Positions 5,635 through 6,057 of a stretch of 6,057 bases of DNA are shown here, in pieces. The position numbers and the translations under genes were made by a program. The notes under the pieces were generated by a model. It saw nothing but the letters and a program-made list of their open reading frames with translations, did no database searches and was not told the DNA's origin. Within the stretch, counting starts at the first letter, position 1. The number at the start of each line of letters is the position of its first letter. Where the stretch lies: assembly GCA_012735285.1 (NCBI GenBank), contig JAAYHT010000242.1, positions 1-6,057 of the forward strand, in the 5' to 3' direction. Source of the stretch: Clostridiales bacterium (GTDB lineage: Bacteria; Bacillota; Clostridia; Peptostreptococcales; Anaerovoracaceae).

Positions 5635-6057
5635 ATGATTCGTTTAAAAGATGAAGAATTTGAAGCAATAACTTCCTTTATTAAACAAAACTACGGTATA
5701 AATCTAATAAAAAAGCGGCCTTTAATTGAAGGTCGTTTAAGCAATTATGTACAAAATCTTGGTTTTAGTAGCTACATGGACTATTTCGAATATGCCAAAA
5801 ATGATAAGTCCAACGATGAGATGACCACACTGATAAACAAGCTTACTACCAACCATACATATTTCCTAAGGGAAAACACCCACTTTGAATTCTATAGGGA
5901 TATAGTACTTCCTTGGATAGATAAAGAACTCAAGACCAAGGACCTTAGAGTATGGAGCGCCGGCTGTTCAACAGGCCAGGAGCCCTATACCCTTTCAATG
6001 ATCACTTTAGATTATTTAGGACCCAACAAAGCCAGCTGGGACAGCACTATATTGGCA
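5635..6057 (+). CDS. cheR: Chemotaxis receptor methyltransferase CheR, N-terminal part (runs off the window)
   Basis: CheR transfers methyl groups from S-adenosylmethionine to glutamates of chemoreceptors, allowing adaptation. The 141 codons present include the helical N-terminal domain (about 1-70) with KKRPLIEGRLSNYVQNLGF (27-44), the family signature TTNHTYFLRE (71-80) and the first part of the methyltransferase fold, with the SAM-binding loop VWSAGCSTGQEPYTL (106-120). The family is normally about 260-280 residues, so roughly half is visible; the reading frame is open to the last base. Two ATGs compete: 5629 directly abuts the AGGGG binding site (5624-5628), while 5635 stands 6 bases after it and gives the usual N-terminus, so 5635 is chosen. 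Only 13 bases separate it from the cheA stop, so the two are co-transcribed; other che genes probably follow. Confidence 0.95.
   Translation, partial: MIRLKDEEFEAITSFIKQNYGINLIKKRPLIEGRLSNYVQNLGFSSYMDYFEYAKNDKSNDEMTTLINKLTTNHTYFLRENTHFEFYRDIVLPWIDKELKTKDLRVWSAGCSTGQEPYTLSMITLDYLGPNKASWDSTILA

Noticed and set aside
1..6057. CRISPR arrays, tRNA or rRNA genes, insertion sequences, riboswitches
   Set aside because: Reading both strands I saw no regularly spaced repeats, no tRNA or rRNA-like sequence, no transposase and no long structured leader; intergenic gaps are short.

Overview
The window reads as low-G+C, Gram-positive DNA, most likely from an anaerobic, motile member of the Firmicutes (Clostridia-like). 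This rests on A/T-rich intergenic DNA, strong AGGAGG-type ribosome binding sites, GTG and TTG starts, clostridial-style protein sequences and a B. subtilis/clostridial style of chemotaxis genes. I do not assign a genus.

Left part (1-1023, minus strand): a FadR/FCD-type GntR regulator is followed by the first 44 codons of an M20-family metallopeptidase, possibly its target. Upstream of the regulator is a perfect ATACTAGTAT palindrome overlapping the likely -10. Beyond it is a 31-codon fossil of a second FCD regulator: 60 bp are 78% identical to the matching part of the intact gene, without gaps.

Middle part (1050-3524, minus strand): a three-gene unit runs from a clear sigma-A-type promoter (TTTACA-N17-TATAAT) to a strong intrinsic terminator. 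It encodes a 470-residue protein with a FliK-like C-terminal domain (resembling Bacillus YlqG), a 92-residue free-standing FlhB C-terminal-domain protein (resembling YlqH) and a 219-residue lipoprotein of unknown function. The first two genes overlap by 14 bases and the third follows after 20 bases.

Right part (3529-6057, plus strand): a divergent chemotaxis operon starts with a complete five-domain cheA (670 residues) followed 13 bases later by cheR, cut off by the window end. Upstream of cheA is a good match to a sigma-28 (SigD/FliA) promoter, TAATATTT-N11-GCCGATAA, nearly back to back with the promoter of the middle operon.

Together the middle and right parts form a motility neighbourhood: CheA and CheR handle signalling and receptor methylation, while the FliK-like/FlhB-like pair copies in miniature the two partners that switch substrates in flagellar export. 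The left part appears unrelated to motility. Nothing here is a clearly new system; the least understood element is the FliK-like/FlhB-like/lipoprotein operon.
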